Part shown: piece by piece, positions 23,904 through 31,662 of the stretch
Layout: the number at the start of each line of letters is the position of its first letter
How positions within the stretch are numbered: position 1 is the stretch's first letter
Origin: Chitinophagales bacterium
Lineage (GTDB): Bacteria > Bacteroidota > Bacteroidia > Chitinophagales > Saprospiraceae
DNA: 38,473 bases
Assembly: GCA_022360175.1 (NCBI GenBank)
Contig: JAKSDI010000016.1
Span: forward strand, 1 to 38,473
Direction: 5' to 3'
Notes under the pieces: generated by a model
Database searches by the model: none
What the model was told of the DNA's origin: nothing
Seen by the model: the letters and a program-made list of their open reading frames with translations, nothing else
Program-made: the position numbers and the translations under genes

Positions 23904-24842
23904 ATGACAATAGCATTATATATAGGATTATTTGTTATCAGCCTGGCTGTCTTATTGAAAGCGTCTGACTGGTTTGTGGATTCGGCTGAACAGATTGGCT
24001 TATCTTTGGGCATATCTCCTTTTATCATAGGTGTGACCATTGTAGCTTTTGGTACTTCTCTTCCCGAACTAGCCACTTCTATTGCTTCTGTTTTCAGTGG
24101 AGAATCAGAGATTGTAGTTGGAAATGTAGTTGGTTCTAATATTACCAATATAGCATTGGTGCTAGGTTTAACAGCTGCTTTTAGCAAAAAAATTGAACTG
24201 GAATACAATATTTGGCATATTGATATGCCCTACCTTTGGGGCTCTGCTTTCCTTTTATTTTTTGCCCTTAAAGATTTTCATTTCTCTCTGATTGAGGCCA
24301 TTCTATTTTTAATGGGAATTGTTCTTTTCCTGGCTTATTCTTTTAAATCAGATGAAGGAGAAGAGGGGGGAGAAAAAATAGAAGGTTCAAAAGTAAACTG
24401 GAAAACATATCTCAAACTAATTGGTGGAGGCTTGTTTGTCTGGCTAGGAGCTGATTATACGATTACTGCTATTAGTGAATTGTCGGCTATAGCAGGAGTG
24501 AAACCCGAAATTATTGCTCTTTCTGCCGTAGCACTAGGAACGTCCCTTCCTGAAGTGATCGTGAGCCTCAATGCAGCGAGAAAAGGCAAAGCATCCATGG
24601 CAGTAGGTAATGTATTGGGGTCCAATATCTTTAACACCTATATAGTGATGTCCATTCCCTCGTTCTTTGGTGAGTTGAAAATTCCAGCTAATATTAATGA
24701 GATGTTCTTGCCTTTAATGATTGCTATGACTATTCTGTTTGGCATCATGTCCAATAACAAAAAAATTACTCGTTGGGAAGGGATTCTTCTACTAATCTTT
24801 TATGCTTTCTTTACTGCGGAGCTATTTAAATCGGCAATTTAG
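23904..24842 (+). CDS. Sodium/calcium exchanger family (CaCA) membrane transporter
   Basis: 312 residues, about ten membrane segments in two homologous halves. The alpha-repeat motifs are GTSLPELATS (50-59) with GNVVGSNITN (73-82), and GTSLPEVIVS (212-221) with GNVLGSNIFN (235-244). Acidic residues and the SN pairs in these repeats form the cation site. The length and absence of extra domains match the bacterial YrbG-like branch. The protein should exchange Ca2+ against Na+ or H+ (possibly K+) across the inner membrane; which ions is not readable from sequence. The gene is monocistronic with two possible -7 boxes and a 16-bp palindrome upstream. Confidence 0.9.
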   Translation: MTIALYIGLFVISLAVLLKASDWFVDSAEQIGLSLGISPFIIGVTIVAFGTSLPELATSIASVFSGESEIVVGNVVGSNITNIALVLGLTAAFSKKIELEYNIWHIDMPYLWGSAFLLFFALKDFHFSLIEAILFLMGIVLFLAYSFKSDEGEEGGEKIEGSKVNWKTYLKLIGGGLFVWLGADYTITAISELSAIAGVKPEIIALSAVALGTSLPEVIVSLNAARKGKASMAVGNVLGSNIFNTYIVMSIPSFFGELKIPANINEMFLPLMIAMTILFGIMSNNKKITRWEGILLLIFYAFFTAELFKSAI

Positions 24843-25190
24843 CCAGGAAAACATAGATGATTTAGATGGCAGTAATCCCAAAATGATAGGAAAAGTAAAG
24901 CTTCCATCTAAGTAAGAGCGCATAATTAGGTTGCTTTTTTGGTCGAGCATATTTTTGCTCAGATCAAGGCGCGGCGGAGTGTAATAGCCAAAGTTATTAA
25001 CACGAGTACGCAACGCAGATATGAGTGAAAAGATGCCACCATAAAAAGATTAATTAAAGGTGCTCTTTTACTTAAATCATCCATTAAAATCAGGTGTTGA
25101 AGAACACAAAATATACCACTCACGACTCACCACATCACTCCCTGATCGCTTACTTAACTACATAACCACATCTTTAACCCCCTGATCTCA
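24843..25190. other. Convergent spacer with a heptad-like 3' part
   Basis: There is no credible gene. A short hairpin (GAGCA 24945-24949 with TGCTC 24956-24960) sits in the middle. A locally GC-rich patch (24966-24982) stands out from the AT-rich surroundings. From about 25117 a C/A-rich, degenerate 7-bp-like array runs into the stop codon of the LamG gene. Confidence 0.5.
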
Positions 25191-25195
25191 TCACC
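25117..25195. repeat. Degenerate C/A-rich heptad-like array at the LamG gene's stop codon
   Basis: CACTCAC, GACTCAC and CACATCA words follow one another from 25117, becoming more degenerate towards the stop codon at 25191-25193. This is the weakest of the four arrays at convergent junctions. Confidence 0.5.
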
Positions 25196-26432
25196 TCAAT
25201 ATCGAAATGGTTCCGGTAAGTATTTCTTCTTCTCCTTCGCAGATATATTGTAATACGTATTTCATCACTCCTGGATTAACTGCTTGGTCCTTATAAGAAC
25301 CATCCCATCTATCAAAAGGTGTTTCAGCAGAGAAAACTTTATTACCCCAACGATCAAAAATATCAAAAGCCAGGAAATCTTGTACTGCAAACGGATTACT
25401 TATGCCATAGGTATCGTTGAGTCCATCATCATTAGGAGTGAATGCACTGGGGAGAAAGATCGCATTACAGTCCAGGTCATTAGGGTCAATTACGTTAATC
25501 AGGATAGAGTCTGTAGCTATGCAAGAAGTGACCGTATCCAACAAGGCTATTGTATATACTATTTCTCCTTTCACCGAAGGCGTGATAGTGGGGGTAAGGG
25601 AGCTGGGGTCGGATACATCATCAGTTGGAGTCCAGCTAAAATTAGTAGCGCAAGTATTGGTCACGGATATATCAATGGAATTTCCTAAAAAAACATTGGT
25701 TACCTGCCCATCTTTTTCAATTTGATCAGGAGCCAGATAATAAAGAGACCTCATTTCCTGCTCATCTAATGCACGACTATATACTCTTAGTTCATCAATT
25801 ACACCATTGAAAGGAAACTCCAATGCTGATTTACAATCACTATCACCTATGATAAGGTCACCATCGTTTTCAATATCTACACGATTAGGAGTCCCGTCAA
25901 CTGCTACCAGTTCACCATTGACGAATAGCCTTAAACGACCACTTTCACGAACAATTCCTACATGCTGCCAGCAAGAAGTATTTTCTAATTGTGTAAAGAC
26001 CTCAGCAGAGATATTATCAGTTTCTCTAAATACACAGTTTATAGTACGCGTTTGTGGTACATAGCGAAGGAAAAATTCATTGCCACCAAAACAACTTGGA
26101 CTGCGCTTAGAAAGAATATATTGTTGCCCATTGCCACCTCGTGGCTTAAAGTACAAACTGATACTAACATCTTCCAGGTCGAATTCATCATTAACGGGTC
26201 CGCCCAGAATAGTAATTTCGTCAGCCTGTCCATTTAGAGAAATCGCTTCGCCTTCTACACCACAAGTATAGTACGGATTGCCACTGGCTGCTCCCAGGTT
26301 GGCTGTATTTCCGGTTACATCAGATAAACTATTTTCAAAAGGATAATATGCCACCAGTCCAATACTAGGTGGTTGTGCATTTAATAGAAAAGTAGATGTT
26401 AAAAGAAAGGCTGCGGTCAATATGATACGCAT
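25191..26432 (-). CDS. LamG-domain protein with type B T9SS (gliding-associated) C-terminal domain
   Basis: 413 residues. Signal peptide MRIILTAAFLLTSTFLLNAQ. Residues about 25-225 are a LamG/concanavalin A-like lectin fold (LVAYYPFENSLSDVTGN, then FNGVIDELRVYSRALDEQEMRSLY). Residues 240-315 are a PKD-like or linker region. The last ~90 residues are the gliding motility-associated C-terminal domain (FLPSAFTPNDDGLNDTYGI, FDRWGNKVF, FDRWDGSYKD), the type B T9SS signal. Known for such proteins: export by the T9SS. Binding to glycan or matrix is suggested by LamG but no ligand can be named. It is transcribed alone, with a heptad-like array at its stop codon. Confidence 0.92.
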   Translation of the reverse strand: MRIILTAAFLLTSTFLLNAQPPSIGLVAYYPFENSLSDVTGNTANLGAASGNPYYTCGVEGEAISLNGQADEITILGGPVNDEFDLEDVSISLYFKPRGGNGQQYILSKRSPSCFGGNEFFLRYVPQTRTINCVFRETDNISAEVFTQLENTSCWQHVGIVRESGRLRLFVNGELVAVDGTPNRVDIENDGDLIIGDSDCKSALEFPFNGVIDELRVYSRALDEQEMRSLYYLAPDQIEKDGQVTNVFLGNSIDISVTNTCATNFSWTPTDDVSDPSSLTPTITPSVKGEIVYTIALLDTVTSCIATDSILINVIDPNDLDCNAIFLPSAFTPNDDGLNDTYGISNPFAVQDFLAFDIFDRWGNKVFSAETPFDRWDGSYKDQAVNPGVMKYVLQYICEGEEEILTGTISILR

Positions 26433-26530
26433 TTATTATAATGTTTGCTGTACTTCCTTTATCCAGGAAGAACTATTTTATACAAAAGTGAATTACTATC
26501 GGTATAAACGAAAGAAAGGGAGGATTAGTA

Positions 26531-26642
26531 TGGAGTTGGAAGTCGGAAGCGGGGAGTTGGAAATGGGAAATCGAAAGTCAGAATTTATCCCAATCCTTAC
26601 TTGCGATTTCCCACTTTTTATTCCCGATCCTCCACTTCAAAT
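26531..26642. repeat. GGAAGTCG-type heptad array with inverted counterpart
   Basis: 26531-26583 is a G/A-rich array with about 7-bp period (GGAGTTG, GAAGTCG, GAAGCGG, GGAGTTG, GAAATGG, GAAATCG, AAAGTCA). The following stretch to 26642 is C/T-rich and partly its inverted complement: TGGGAAATCG at 26564-26573 pairs perfectly with CGATTTCCCA at 26604-26613. It ends just at the stop codon of the ybaB-like gene (26643-26645). The folded form could be a terminator-like stem, but no T tract follows. Confidence 0.7.
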
Positions 26643-26960
26643 TTATCCAAATAAATTTCCCATATTACCTAGCCCAGGAGGGAGCATATCCTTAAGTAAA
26701 TTTTGAGCTTCTGATGATTCTGTTTCAGCAGCTTTCTGTAATGAATTATTAACCGCAGCGATAATAAGGTCTTCTACCATTTCTGTATCATCCCAGTCCA
26801 GCTTATTTCTATCGAAGCTAATATTAATAATTTCACGATTGGCGTTGGCAACAACTTTTACTGCGCCATCGCCTGCTTCACCTTCTACAGTGATTTCAGC
26901 CAATCTTTTGCGCATTTCTTTTTGGCGTTCTTCCATATCGCCAAGTAAATTCCCAAACAT
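26643..26960 (-). CDS. YbaB/EbfC-family nucleoid-associated protein
   Basis: 105 residues, normal family length. It begins MFGNLLGDMEERQKEMRKRLAEITVEGEAGDGAVKVVANANREI, matching the YbaB/EbfC pattern: an N-terminal helix, then the beta hairpin with G-A/D-G-x-V-K-V. The tail is PPGLGNMGNLFG. Family knowledge: these small proteins form dimers that bind DNA as nucleoid proteins; in many bacteria the gene neighbours dnaX and recR, which are not here. A -7 box (TAACTTTG on the minus strand, 26990-26983) lies 22 bases before the start codon, right behind the terminator of the upstream gene. Confidence 0.88.
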   Translation of the reverse strand: MFGNLLGDMEERQKEMRKRLAEITVEGEAGDGAVKVVANANREIINISFDRNKLDWDDTEMVEDLIIAAVNNSLQKAAETESSEAQNLLKDMLPPGLGNMGNLFG

Positions 26961-26982
26961 AGTATTTTGATTAAATGAGAAG

Positions 26983-26990
26983 CAAAGTTA
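26983..26990 (-). promoter_or_regulatory. -7 promoter box of the ybaB-like gene
   Basis: On the minus strand it reads TAACTTTG, an exact TAnnTTTG match. The implied 5' leader is only about 15 bases, and the -33 region would fall in the upstream terminator stem. Confidence 0.45.
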
Positions 26991-27019
26991 AAAAAAAAGC
27001 CCTGGGATTAACCAGGGCT
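26991..27019 (-). terminator. Terminator of the acyl-CoA dehydrogenase gene
   Basis: On the minus strand an 8-bp stem (AGCCCTGG / CCAGGGCT; plus-strand 27012-27019 with 26998-27005) has a 6-base loop. A run of Ts follows (plus-strand As at 26990-26998). It lies 65 bases after the stop codon at 27084. Confidence 0.9.
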
Positions 27020-27083
27020 AAATACTCATTCTTTCTTTTTAAAGACAAATCAACATTGAGTTGATCACTGTGTAATAATCGTA

Positions 27084-28883
27084 TTAAAAGCAATATTCAT
27101 TTTTTTCAATCAATGCCTTTGCAATCAATCGGCGTGCCTTTTTTACATTAGTGGGAGTATACTTAGTGAATCGCTTTAGCCCCATAAGCATGGTACGGAG
27201 TAAATCCCCTTCAGCAAATGATACTAATGCATCTGTTGCATTCTTATTGACACGAGCAGTAGCATCGGTGATGAAAGTCTTGAGCATTGCATCATATGCT
27301 TCCTGATTTACAGCAGTATCCATAGTGGATAATTTGTTTACTCTTAGGAGCATGGACTCTGCAAGGAGCGTATCTAGTAACATGTCCGATACATTCATAA
27401 TGATTTCTTGCTCCTCTTTTAGATTGATTAGGCCATCCATCTGCATTTTTGCAGCAGCGCCAGCTACCATCAGTACCGCTTTTTTGAAGTCTTTGACTGC
27501 TTTATATTCTGCACCATATCTGCCTTCTGCTTGTTCAAAACTTGGCATAGAAGCCAGTTCTTTTTGAACTTCCCAGGCTGGGCTTACTATGTCTAATGCT
27601 CCTTTCATTGCACGGCGAAGCAACATATCAATAGAAAGCAAACGATTGATTTCATTGGTCCCTTCATAAATACGGTTGATGCGAGCATCGCGAAATGCAC
27701 GAGCAGCTGTTCCTTCCTCTGAATACCCCATGCCACCATGTATTTGTAAGGTTTCATCTATCACATAATCCAAGGCTTCAGATCCTGCTACTTTTAATAA
27801 AGCGCATTCAATAGCATATTCTTCAGCAGCTTTTAGTTTTGCTTCTGCAAAAGTTGCTCCATTTGCTATCAGGGATTTATTCTTCTGCTGCATCATATTA
27901 GATACTCTATACAGCGCACTTTCAGCAGCAAATATGCGGATAGTTTGCTCTGCCAGTTTATATTGGATCGCACCAAAATTAGCGATAGGCTGCTTGAATT
28001 GGATGCGTTCATTGGCGTATTGTACAGCAGTAGAAATACTCTTTTTAGCACCTCCGAGGCATAGTGCGCAAAGTTTAAAACGGCCTACATTAAGTGCATT
28101 AAAAGCAATCAGGTGGCCTTTGCCAATTTCTCCTAATACGTTGTCTGCAGGAACTTCTACATTTTCAAAGAATACCTGGCGAGTAGAAGACCCTTTAATA
28201 CCGAGTTTTTTCTCCTCAGCACCTAGTGTTAAGCCTTTAGAATTTTTCTCTACGATAAAGCCAGTAAACTTATCTCCATCAATTTGTGCAAATACAATGA
28301 AAATATCAGCAAAACCAGCATTGGAAATCCACATCTTCTGACCATTGATGATGTAATTTTTGCCATCCTCTGACAAATCTGCACGAGTTTTTGCGGCGAG
28401 CGCATCCGAACCAGAACTAGGTTCTGTTAAACAGTAAGCAGCTTTTAGTTCACCACCGATTAGCCTCGGTAAATATTTTTCTTTTTGTTCTTCAGTACCG
28501 AAGTAAAGAATTGGCAACATGCCGATACCAGTATGAGCTGCATAAGAAACAGTAAAAGCTCCAGCAGGGCCAAAAACATCACAGATCAAAGTATTGGTAT
28601 TGGTATCCATGGCCATGCCACCATAAGCTTCAGGCATATGGGTACCAAGTAATCCCAGTTCTGCCATTTTCTCAAGCAAACTTGCAGCCAGGCCTTCTTC
28701 TTGTACTTCAAGGCGTTCGAGACTTGGTATGATCTCATTATTTAGAAAATCACGTACCATATCACGTACCATTTGTTGCTCTTCATTGATTTCTTCGGGG
28801 ATGAAGGTGTTTTCAATGGTATCTTCCTTTATCAGAAATTCTCCTCCTTTAAGGGCTGTTGATTGAACAAGTGTATCTGGCAT
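27084..28883 (-). CDS. Acyl-CoA dehydrogenase, ACADVL/ACAD9-like long form
   Basis: 599 residues, longer than ordinary ~380-residue acyl-CoA dehydrogenases. The FAD-dependent core covers about 30-420: YCLTEPSSGSD (150-160), WISNAG (185-190) and QIHGGMGY (380-387). The catalytic base is most likely Glu407 in IYEGTNEINR. The C-terminal extension (430-599) resembles that of mitochondrial very-long-chain enzymes, where it helps bind the membrane; membrane binding here is inference. It oxidises long-chain acyl-CoA to the trans-2-enoyl-CoA in beta-oxidation, passing electrons to electron-transfer flavoprotein. The spacer to the divergent 29222 gene carries two copies of a palindromic motif, a possible fatty-acid-responsive operator. 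Confidence 0.92.
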   Translation of the reverse strand: MPDTLVQSTALKGGEFLIKEDTIENTFIPEEINEEQQMVRDMVRDFLNNEIIPSLERLEVQEEGLAASLLEKMAELGLLGTHMPEAYGGMAMDTNTNTLICDVFGPAGAFTVSYAAHTGIGMLPILYFGTEEQKEKYLPRLIGGELKAAYCLTEPSSGSDALAAKTRADLSEDGKNYIINGQKMWISNAGFADIFIVFAQIDGDKFTGFIVEKNSKGLTLGAEEKKLGIKGSSTRQVFFENVEVPADNVLGEIGKGHLIAFNALNVGRFKLCALCLGGAKKSISTAVQYANERIQFKQPIANFGAIQYKLAEQTIRIFAAESALYRVSNMMQQKNKSLIANGATFAEAKLKAAEEYAIECALLKVAGSEALDYVIDETLQIHGGMGYSEEGTAARAFRDARINRIYEGTNEINRLLSIDMLLRRAMKGALDIVSPAWEVQKELASMPSFEQAEGRYGAEYKAVKDFKKAVLMVAGAAAKMQMDGLINLKEEQEIIMNVSDMLLDTLLAESMLLRVNKLSTMDTAVNQEAYDAMLKTFITDATARVNKNATDALVSFAEGDLLRTMLMGLKRFTKYTPTNVKKARRLIAKALIEKNEYCF

Positions 28884-29030
28884 TATTATTCTGGTTTTGT
28901 ATTTTTTTAGTAGCTATTGAAGAATAAACTCAGCAACTGATAATAGATGAATTATGGTTTGCAATTGTTGCTACTCAGATACTTGAATACCCATATTTTA
29001 GCAGCGTTAAATTTATTGCTTCAAATAATT

Positions 29031-29046
29031 TAGCGAATTTTCGCTA
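29031..29046. promoter_or_regulatory. Palindromic operator-like site, copy 1
   Basis: TAGCGAATTTTCGCTA is a perfect palindrome with 7-bp arms and a 2-base centre. It lies about 150 bases before the acyl-CoA dehydrogenase start and 176 bases before the divergent gene's start. Size and symmetry suit a dimeric regulator (TetR or GntR type); which one is unknown. Confidence 0.55.
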
Positions 29047-29096
29047 CTAAAATAAGGGGTTTTTGGATAAAAATAAAGTATTGGGCGAAGAAATTT

Positions 29097-29110
29097 GCGA
29101 ATTTTCGCTA
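29097..29110. promoter_or_regulatory. Palindromic operator-like site, copy 2
   Basis: GCGAATTTTCGCTA repeats 14 bases of copy 1 exactly in direct orientation, 66 bases downstream, with a 5-bp perfect dyad (GCGAA/TTCGC). The match of both sequence and dyad argues against chance. Confidence 0.5.
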
Positions 29111-29221
29111 AACCTTGATTGCACCAATTATTAATAAGTGGGTTAAGGAGGAATTTCCTTCCTGATACGATCAAAAAGTTGCATTTTGCAGGCTAATTAT
29201 ACAGAAACAAAATATTCTCTT

Positions 29222-30466
29222 ATGCAACGTTCTACTGAGAATATCCTTACACGAATTACCTACTTTATACTTCCTCTTTTGCTGATTGCTGCAGTCCCTT
29301 CATTTATCAGTGGCGGGTCTATTTATCAGCACTATCTGGAACCTCATCTTATACCAGAGGCGCTTGGCAAGGATATAATTACCATTTTGTGTGTACCCAT
29401 GATCTATTGGGGGCATAGTTTAATAGGCAGAGGCCAACAAAAAGGCTGGGTAGTCTTCCTGGCTGCTTTTGTTTACATTTTTTATACTTATTCTTTGTAT
29501 GCATTTGGAGGTATATTAAATGCATTGTTCCCTGTTTATGTAGCGCTGGTTTGCCTTTCTTTTTATGGGGCTATTACAGGTTTTTTGAGTATTGATATTG
29601 GGCTGTTTAAGAAAAATGTTTCTAAAGCTTTTCCAAGAAATTCCATGATCGTATTTTTTGCGGGAACTGCCTTAATTCTATACGGTGTATGGCTATTCGA
29701 TAGTTATCAGGCACATATACAAAAAGTAGCTCCTGAACATATATTGATTATTGTATTAGATATGGCTATCATTTTGCCAGCATTTTTTGTTGCAGCCTGG
29801 TGGTTGTGGAAACAAAGAAACTGGGGTTATGCTATGGGAGGCGTTTTAGTGCTAGTGGCATTCAGCCTGGGCCTTTCTAAAATGGTAGCACTTGCTCAAC
29901 AAATGCTTAAAGGATTTGATTACTCTACCGGAATGTTATTATTCTATAGCCTGTTTACTTTGGCAGCAGGAATTCTGTGTTATTTGTTCTGGGGAGCTGT
30001 TAGTGAGAAACGTGCTTGGACAATAGTTGCAGAAAAGAAAGTGATAGCTCCATTGGAGTTTGTATGGCAAGAACTGAGCGACTTTTTCCAGTTAGATGCT
30101 CCTTCTCTAGACATTGAAAAAGAGAAAGAGGGGGATCCCAATAATGATCAAAAAGGAGCCATCCGAAAAGTACGAACGGGTAAATACCTTTTCCGTGAAG
30201 AATTGATAGGATACGAGCCTTACTTTTCATATAGTTATAAAATGTTATCGGGCTTGCCTGCCAGAGATTATGTAGGCACCATTGCTATTACCGAGTTGGG
30301 AGATGGGCGTACCAATATCAGTTGGGATGTCAATTACAGATTCCGTTTTCCCGTACCAGGAATTCTGGTGAAGCGCAGAATTCGTCCTATTATGCAACAT
30401 ACATTGGATGAGTTAAAAAGAAGCCTGGAGAAGAAATACGATAAGCAACAGGAGGCAATAGGGTAG
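29222..30466 (+). CDS. Multi-pass membrane protein with C-terminal SRPBCC domain
   Basis: 414 residues from ATG at 29222; a TTG at 29186 would add 12 polar residues and is less likely. Residues about 10-275 contain seven or eight membrane segments (for example ITRITYFILPLLLIAAVPSF, LIIVLDMAIILPAFFVAAWW, LLFYSLFTLAAGILCYLFWG). Residues about 280-405 look like an SRPBCC/polyketide-cyclase (Bet v 1-like) lipid-binding fold: KKVIAPLEFVWQELSDFFQL, RTGKYLFREELIGYEPYFSYSY, GTIAITELGDGRTNISWDVNYRF. The tail is charged. SRPBCC domains bind hydrophobic ligands; a sensor or carrier of a membrane lipid is inference. It is divergent from the acyl-CoA dehydrogenase, sharing a spacer with paired palindromes. 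Its stop codon abuts a heptad array. Confidence 0.75.
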   Translation: MQRSTENILTRITYFILPLLLIAAVPSFISGGSIYQHYLEPHLIPEALGKDIITILCVPMIYWGHSLIGRGQQKGWVVFLAAFVYIFYTYSLYAFGGILNALFPVYVALVCLSFYGAITGFLSIDIGLFKKNVSKAFPRNSMIVFFAGTALILYGVWLFDSYQAHIQKVAPEHILIIVLDMAIILPAFFVAAWWLWKQRNWGYAMGGVLVLVAFSLGLSKMVALAQQMLKGFDYSTGMLLFYSLFTLAAGILCYLFWGAVSEKRAWTIVAEKKVIAPLEFVWQELSDFFQLDAPSLDIEKEKEGDPNNDQKGAIRKVRTGKYLFREELIGYEPYFSYSYKMLSGLPARDYVGTIAITELGDGRTNISWDVNYRFRFPVPGILVKRRIRPIMQHTLDELKRSLEKKYDKQQEAIG

Positions 30467-30671
30467 GAGTTCAGTGGGCAGTTGGGCAGTGTTCAGTTTT
30501 TCAGGAGGCAGTTGTTCAGGGAGCAGTGGGAAAAGAGGGCTCAATAGTGATTGGTGATAAGTGATTAGGGATATCCTAACTTCACTTATTGGCGTCCTTG
30601 TTCAAAGAGTGATATGAGTGCATACCCTGTATGGGAGGTTCAAACTCAGGCCCAAGTGTCAAGTTCAAAGT
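30467..30671. repeat. Three heptad-type arrays in one convergent junction
   Basis: 30467-30535: alternating 7/8-base units starting AG (AGTGGGC, AGTTGGGC, AGTGTTC, AGTTTTTC, AGGAGGC, AGTTGTTC, AGGGAGC), the reverse-complement kin of the array at 19340-19580. 30546-30570: GTGATTG, GTGATAA and GTGATTA units, the reverse-complement kin of the array at 16042-16070. 30638-30671: TTCAAAC/CAAGTTC words, kin of the one at 21243-21290. The first begins one base after the stop codon at 30464-30466. Confidence 0.75.
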
Positions 30672-30735
30672 ATTGATCTGTATCAGCATATAGGTTATTG
30701 CCTGCACAGGATACAATTCAACATTTGATACTTAC

Positions 30736-31662
30736 TCATACTTCCTCAAACAAAAGTTCTGCCAACATTCCTTCTTTCATAGCATAAGGAGAGACAATTA
30801 TCTCTTCAATGCCTGATAGCCGTAATACTACCTCAACAAGAACAACTGCAACCAGTATCATATCTGCTCTTGATTCTGGCATCCCTTTAATAGCCCGTCT
30901 TTCAGCAATAGAAGTGGGTAGGAGTTGTTGATGAAAATTAAAGAAATCATTACTTACAACTGTGGAGTACTTATATTCTTCAGTAGTTTTGGAAAGAAAA
31001 GTTTCCAGCACGTCAAATGTACCAGAAGCACCTATCAAACGTTTAGCTGGAAATTGGTTTAGACTTGTCTGTAATGGTTGAAGGCTGTCTTTTAAAAACT
31101 GTTTTAAGAGCTCCAAATGCTTTTGAGAAATGGGATCAGGATGATAAAATCGATTATGTAAGACAGCTACTCCTATCGGAAAACTCTGGCACCATTCTAC
31201 TCCCTGCTCGCTGGCAAGGATAAACTCTACACTTCCTCCTCCAATATCCATAATTAGGTGACGCTCTGACTGGGGAGGGACTAATAAAGACACACCTTTA
31301 TGAATGAGCAAAGCTTCCCTGCTTCCAGGAATCAATTCTATATGAATGCCAGTTTCTTCAGCTACTTCCTCAATGAATTTTTGACCATTGCTTGCAGTAC
31401 GTAATGCAGCTGTGCCAAAAGCAAGTACCTTCTCAAGAGGAATATTGTATTGCTTTAAAATTTCTCTGAAGTCCTTCAACGTTTTTAGCCCTCTTTGATA
31501 AGGAGCATTTCCAATGGTTTCAATGCCTTCTTCTGCAAGCTTAATAAAGCGACGTAATCGAGTAATTTCCTTTATCGTATATGGATCGTCATCTTGTTGA
31601 GCAATCAACAAATGGAAGGTATTGGTACCAAGATCTATAACGGCGTAAGGATGATGCTTCAT
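30736..31662 (-). CDS. Ppx/GppA phosphatase (short form)
   Basis: 308 residues, containing the two ASKHA-fold ATPase-like domains and lacking the C-terminal HD-type domain of the ~500-residue enterobacterial enzymes. Motifs: VIDLGTNTFHLLI (8-20), FGTAALRTASNG (82-93) and IMDIGGGSVEF (137-147), with Glu146 the likely catalytic residue, then IGASGTFDVLE. The family hydrolyses polyphosphate and/or pppGpp; which activity dominates cannot be told from sequence. Its start directly follows the stop codon of an upstream lipoprotein gene (TAA then ATG), so the two are translated as a unit. Its end lies next to a set of heptad arrays. Confidence 0.92.
   Translation of the reverse strand: MKHHPYAVIDLGTNTFHLLIAQQDDDPYTIKEITRLRRFIKLAEEGIETIGNAPYQRGLKTLKDFREILKQYNIPLEKVLAFGTAALRTASNGQKFIEEVAEETGIHIELIPGSREALLIHKGVSLLVPPQSERHLIMDIGGGSVEFILASEQGVEWCQSFPIGVAVLHNRFYHPDPISQKHLELLKQFLKDSLQPLQTSLNQFPAKRLIGASGTFDVLETFLSKTTEEYKYSTVVSNDFFNFHQQLLPTSIAERRAIKGMPESRADMILVAVVLVEVVLRLSGIEEIIVSPYAMKEGMLAELLFEEV

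Larger units (their letters stand above)
28884..29221. other. Divergent spacer between acyl-CoA dehydrogenase and SRPBCC genes
   Basis: No gene is visible. Its notable content is the two palindromic motifs listed separately. I found no exact TAnnTTTG box facing either gene, so the promoters may depend on an activator or deviate from consensus. Confidence 0.4.

Noticed and set aside
24945-24960. Hairpin GAGCA/TGCTC after the exchanger gene as terminator
   Set aside because: Only five base pairs, over 100 bases from the stop codon, and no T tract follows.
29186-29221. TTG start for the SRPBCC membrane protein
   Set aside because: It would add 12 polar residues before the conserved-looking start at 29222, with no ribosome-binding support.
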